Assembly (NCBI GenBank): GCA_002437435.1
Contig: DJPV01000068.1
Location: 58,857 to 113,485 of the forward strand
Direction: 5' to 3'
Source of the DNA: Lachnospiraceae bacterium UBA6403
GTDB lineage: Bacteria; Bacillota; Clostridia; Lachnospirales; Lachnospiraceae
Length of the DNA stretch: 54,629 nucleotides
Shown here: piece by piece, positions 51,864 to 54,629 of the stretch
Numbering within the stretch: position 1 is the first letter of the stretch
Layout of the letters: every line of letters starts with the position of its first letter
The notes under the pieces: generated by a model
What the model was told of the DNA's origin: nothing
The model's database searches: none
Seen by the model: the letters and a program-made list of their open reading frames with translations, nothing else
Made by a program: the position numbers and the translations under genes

Positions 51864-52349
51864 ATGAAGAAGAATCTGCTTATCTATGTTTATATTATTG
51901 GGCTGATTGTTGGGACTGTACTGATAAATACGCAATTTGATATGACCGCGTTTATTTCCGGTAAGCCGATGGCGTGGAGTTTGCCTGTTTATGGGATGCT
52001 TGTATTGAAACGTGGATTAGGGCTTATATTATGTTATTGGTTTATATATAATCTTCCTGAAAAAATAAGAATACCTGCACTTGCTTGTATGGGCGGATGC
52101 ATAATCGGAGTGACGGTGTCCATACGGGCATATAGCGGATATTTTTTTGGGTGTCTGCTGTATGGTGTGATTGTTTGTGTAATGGTGATGATATATATGG
52201 GCTTGATTCGCTGGATTCTGGTAGATGGGTCGGAAAAATATGGTATTCGAGAGCCGATGGGTCGGAAATATCTGGTAAAACGATTGATCATTATTACAAT
52301 AGTATTAATAAACTGCATATTTGAGTTAAAAATTCTGAAATTTTTTTGA
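51864..52349 (+). CDS. Integral membrane protein in the spoIIM position, unknown function
   Basis: 161 residues, with about five hydrophobic helices: IYVYIIGLIVGTVLIN at the N-terminus, YGMLVLKRGLGLILCYWFIY, ALACMGGCIIGVTVSI, and a long one near 95-125. A basic loop and a last helix follow. No signal peptide cleavage site. GGGGGAGG is 6 nt before ATG 51864. It lies between nudF and xerD, where related genomes often have spoIIM. The helix pattern is compatible with a shortened SpoIIM-like protein, but I cannot show homology by eye. Confidence 0.7.
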   Translation: MKKNLLIYVYIIGLIVGTVLINTQFDMTAFISGKPMAWSLPVYGMLVLKRGLGLILCYWFIYNLPEKIRIPALACMGGCIIGVTVSIRAYSGYFFGCLLYGVIVCVMVMIYMGLIRWILVDGSEKYGIREPMGRKYLVKRLIIITIVLINCIFELKILKFF

Positions 52350-52455
52350 AAAGAGTTTTACTACATGTGGTATACATAATTCTGGATGGACACATGATTT
52401 GGTAAAAATACTGAAATTACTGGAAAAACCTTGATTTTACTTGTAAAAATTATGT

Positions 52456-52484
52456 TTGATTTTATAGAAATTTGTATTTATAAT
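52456..52484 (+). promoter_or_regulatory. xerD promoter
   Basis: TTGATT (52456-52461), a 17-bp spacer and TATAAT (52479-52484). Just upstream is a small palindrome TTTTAC-TT-GTAAAA (52435-52448) of unknown role. Confidence 0.7.
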
Positions 52485-52517
52485 GATATTTAGTCTACAT
52501 AATAAGGGGAAAAATGC

Positions 52518-53396
52518 GTGGAAATTTACATAGAGAAATATGTTGATTATCTAAAAAATGTTAAGAAATCAAGTGAAAATACAGTAGCTTCTTATCAGCG
52601 CGATCTTGTGAAGTTTTCTGATTTCTATCGGGAGAATGGAACAGAGGATATTCGTTCGATAAATGAGACAAATATCAACACTTATGTTTTGTATTTAGAA
52701 AAAAATGGAAAATCAATGGCAACTGTATCAAGAAGCATAGCGTCGATCAAGTCATTTTTCGGATTTCTTTTCCGGGAGAAGATACTGATGGACGATCCAT
52801 CGGTCAATATCAAACCTCCAAAGATTGAAAAGAAAATGCCGGATATCTTAACGATAGAGGAGGTGAACCGGCTTCTTGACCAGCCGGGAGATCAGTCTCC
52901 AAAGGAGATCCGTGACCGTGCAATGCTGGAACTGTTATATGCAACAGGAATACGTGTATCGGAGCTTGTTACATTGAAGATTACAGATGTGAATCTGAAG
53001 ATGGGGTATATTGAATGTCATGACCTCAGAAAGTCGAGGATCATTCCGATCGAAGATTCGGCACAGCGCGCACTTGATAATTATATCTCGAATGTTCGGG
53101 ATGATATGTGCAAGGATTCAGAGTATCTGTTTTCAAACTGCAAGGGTACGCCTATGACCAGACAGGGCTTCTGGAAAATCATTAAGGTATATGCTGATAA
53201 AGCAGGAATTGATAAGGATATTACACCACATATGATCCGTCATTCATTTGCATCACATCTTGTAAATAATGGCGCAGATTTAAAGGCAGTACAGGAAATG
53301 CTGGGACATGCCGATATCTCAACGACACAGATCTATCTGAACAGCAAGCAGAGCCGCTTAAAAGAGGAATATCAGAAAGCACATCCGCGGGCATAA
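52518..53396 (+). CDS. xerD: Tyrosine recombinase XerD
   Basis: Resolves chromosome dimers at dif with a partner Xer. 292 residues. N-terminal SAM-like core-binding domain (1-about 90). The catalytic domain has Arg in ATGIRVSEL, Lys in DLRKSRIIP, HMIRHSFASHL (His-x2-Arg), LGHADISTTQIYL with His and the nucleophile Tyr. GTG start 52518 is 7 nt after AAGGGGA. The nudF neighbourhood supports xerD rather than a phage integrase, and no att-like repeats are nearby. Confidence 0.94.
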   Translation: MEIYIEKYVDYLKNVKKSSENTVASYQRDLVKFSDFYRENGTEDIRSINETNINTYVLYLEKNGKSMATVSRSIASIKSFFGFLFREKILMDDPSVNIKPPKIEKKMPDILTIEEVNRLLDQPGDQSPKEIRDRAMLELLYATGIRVSELVTLKITDVNLKMGYIECHDLRKSRIIPIEDSAQRALDNYISNVRDDMCKDSEYLFSNCKGTPMTRQGFWKIIKVYADKAGIDKDITPHMIRHSFASHLVNNGADLKAVQEMLGHADISTTQIYLNSKQSRLKEEYQKAHPRA

Positions 53397-53561
53397 GCTG
53401 AACATAGCAGAAAACGATAAACGCCAGCTGACGGGCTATTGGCTGGACAAAGTATAAGCGGAATGTACATAGTAGAAAACATATTTGCGGGTGGCTATGC
53501 TGTATACCATGTTAATACGCAGTAAAGTATGAATTGTACGAAAAAAAGTACACAGAAATAG

Positions 53562-53591
53562 TTGCATCTTGTTTGTAAAATAGAATATAAT
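53562..53591 (+). promoter_or_regulatory. Promoter for the formate/nitrite transporter
   Basis: TTGCAT (53562-53567), an 18-bp spacer and TATAAT (53586-53591), 50 bp before the ATG. Confidence 0.6.
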
Positions 53592-53641
53592 CCTTTCGGT
53601 TGATAAAAGTTTAAAAGTGAAGGACGACAGGAGAAAGAAAA

Positions 53642-54490
53642 ATGGAGAACAATTATTACTCACCGGTACAGATTCTGGAAAACAATATAAAAGCAGGCGT
53701 CAATAAAGCTAATATGGGGTTGCTTAAGATGATATTACTTGGTATGTTCGCAGGTATGTTTATTGCGATCGGAGCAGAGGGTTCAAACCTTGCAGCTCAT
53801 AATCTGACAGGCGTTGGCGTTGCAAGAACGTTAACAGGCGTGATTTTCCCGATCGGTCTTATGATGTTAGTTGTAACCGGCGGTGAGTTATTTACAGGAA
53901 ACTGTATGTTGACAATGGCACTTGCAGACCATAAGATCAAAGCATTACAGATGATAAAGAACTGGGTAGTAGTATATTTCAGCAATATGCTTGGATCTAT
54001 ATTAACAGCAGCTTGTGTATATGCTTCCGGTCAGTACGATTACTCAGATGGCGCACTCGGAGCATTCACGATCAAGGTTGCCATGGGCAAAGCAGATATC
54101 GATATCAGCAAAGCAATCTTTTCCGGTATCCTTTGTAATATTCTGGTATGTATCGCAGTATTGATGAGTAGTGCAGCGAAAGATCTGATAGGCAAACTGT
54201 TTGGAGCATTTTTCCCAATCCTGATCTTCGTTATCTCAGGCTTCGAACACTGTGTTGCAAATATGTACTACATTCCGGCAGGAATCATGGCATCAGGCAA
54301 CAGCAAATATGTAGATAAAGCCTGTGAGCTTTATGGATATACATCCGCACAGATTTCAGATACACTTACGGTTGGCGGTTTTGTTCATAACCTGCTGCCG
54401 GTTACACTTGGTAATATTATCGGTGGCGGTATCGTAGTATCGCTGGGACTGTATGTAGCGTATCTGGTGCTTGATAAGAAAGAGAAATAA
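53642..54490 (+). CDS. Formate/nitrite transporter family protein (FocA/NirC-like)
   Basis: A pentameric channel for formate, nitrite or another small anion. 282 residues, six TM helices. N-terminal YYSPVQILENNIKAGVNKAN, the LVVTGGELFTGN loop motif, the conserved pore His in SGFEHCVANMYYIP, and GNIIGGGIVV near the end. AGGAG is 8 nt before ATG 53642. Monocistronic between its own promoter and a strong terminator. In a butyrate-forming fermenter formate export is the likely use (inference). Confidence 0.93.
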   Translation: MENNYYSPVQILENNIKAGVNKANMGLLKMILLGMFAGMFIAIGAEGSNLAAHNLTGVGVARTLTGVIFPIGLMMLVVTGGELFTGNCMLTMALADHKIKALQMIKNWVVVYFSNMLGSILTAACVYASGQYDYSDGALGAFTIKVAMGKADIDISKAIFSGILCNILVCIAVLMSSAAKDLIGKLFGAFFPILIFVISGFEHCVANMYYIPAGIMASGNSKYVDKACELYGYTSAQISDTLTVGGFVHNLLPVTLGNIIGGGIVVSLGLYVAYLVLDKKEK

Positions 54491-54523
54491 AAGAGAGAAT
54501 ATTATTTTGATATGTATGATAGA

Positions 54524-54571
54524 AAAAAAGATCTTGTAGCTATGTACTATGTGACTACAAGGTCTTTTTTG
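54524..54571 (+). terminator. Terminator after the formate/nitrite transporter
   Basis: AAAAAAGATCTTGTAG (54524-54539) pairs with CTACAAGGTCTTTTTT (54555-54570) with one G-U, and T6 at the end. The A/T symmetry could allow termination from both sides. A further inverted repeat ATGTCAA/TTGACAT (54589-54595, 54623-54629) runs to the window edge. Confidence 0.9.
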
Positions 54572-54629
54572 TAATTTTAACATACTATATGTCAATATAT
54601 ATTTAGAAAATATAAATGTATGTTGACAT

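Noticed and set aside
52518..53396. A phage or integrative-element integrase.
   Set aside because: The motifs and nudF neighbourhood fit housekeeping XerD. There are no flanking direct repeats or mobile-element genes.
53397..53560. A hairpin CCAGC/GCTGG after xerD as a terminator.
   Set aside because: Only five pairs with a 14-nt loop and no T-tract. I see no convincing feature in this stretch apart from the downstream promoter.
54589..54629. An inverted repeat ATGTCAA/TTGACAT at the right edge.
   Set aside because: It is cut by the window end, so its role (operator, or -35 of the next gene) cannot be judged.

Overview
The window looks like chromosomal DNA of a low-GC, Gram-positive anaerobe of the Lachnospiraceae type (Clostridium cluster XIVa; a Coprococcus- or Butyrivibrio-like butyrate producer). 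The evidence is the complete thl-crt-hbd-bcd-etfB-etfA butyryl-CoA cluster, strong AGGAGG-type ribosome binding sites, frequent GTG/TTG starts, and a Firmicutes gene set (RNase Y, TmcAL, QueH, MreB-like protein, LexA-type box at recA). Almost everything is core genome. I see no insertion sequence, prophage, CRISPR array or rRNA. Only the 3' end of one tRNA is present, at the left edge.

Layout. 1-3.1 kb: tRNA end and terminator, ispF, a GNAT acetyltransferase, two small membrane proteins and a small unknown reverse-strand gene. 3.2-11.7 kb: queH, carAB behind an attenuator-like leader, a CBS-domain family II pyrophosphatase, a phosphoglycolate-phosphatase-like HAD enzyme and a YhcC-type radical SAM protein. 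11.7-13.5 kb: two overlapping XRE regulators divergent from thyA. 13.6-22.9 kb: an unusual block of a YbjQ/zinc-ribbon protein, a rhomboid protease with an extra N-terminal domain, a very acidic TPR-like protein, a 1181-residue coiled-coil protein ending in a degenerate CbxX/SpoVK-type AAA+ domain, and an orphan MreB-like actin. This block is the best candidate for an undescribed system. 22.9-25 kb: ygiQ. 25-31.3 kb: butyryl-CoA operon. 31.5-37 kb: MATE transporter, nifS-nifU-mnmA sulfur-transfer cluster, and a reverse-strand histidinol phosphatase. 37.4-46 kb: glycolysis genes gap, pgk, tpiA, gpmI and eno, interrupted by a polysaccharide-type ABC exporter and mscL. 46-54.6 kb: tmcAL (reverse) preceded by a 73-bp tandem repeat, recA-recX, rny, nudF, a membrane protein, xerD and a formate/nitrite transporter.

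How it fits together. Lower glycolysis (gap-pgk-tpiA-gpmI-eno) feeds pyruvate and acetyl-CoA. The thl-to-etfA operon reduces acetyl-CoA to butyryl-CoA, with Bcd/EtfAB of the type known to bifurcate electrons. NifS/NifU supply sulfur, and MnmA uses it for 2-thiouridine in tRNA. RecA/RecX form a LexA-type repair unit, and nudF-(membrane protein)-xerD recalls the nudF...spoIIM...xerD neighbourhood of Bacillus. Many intergenic regions show well-formed -35/-10 promoters with 17-bp spacing and clear intrinsic terminators. These are listed separately, because several are arranged unusually: promoter before terminator, promoter inside terminator, and a hairpin over a ribosome binding site.
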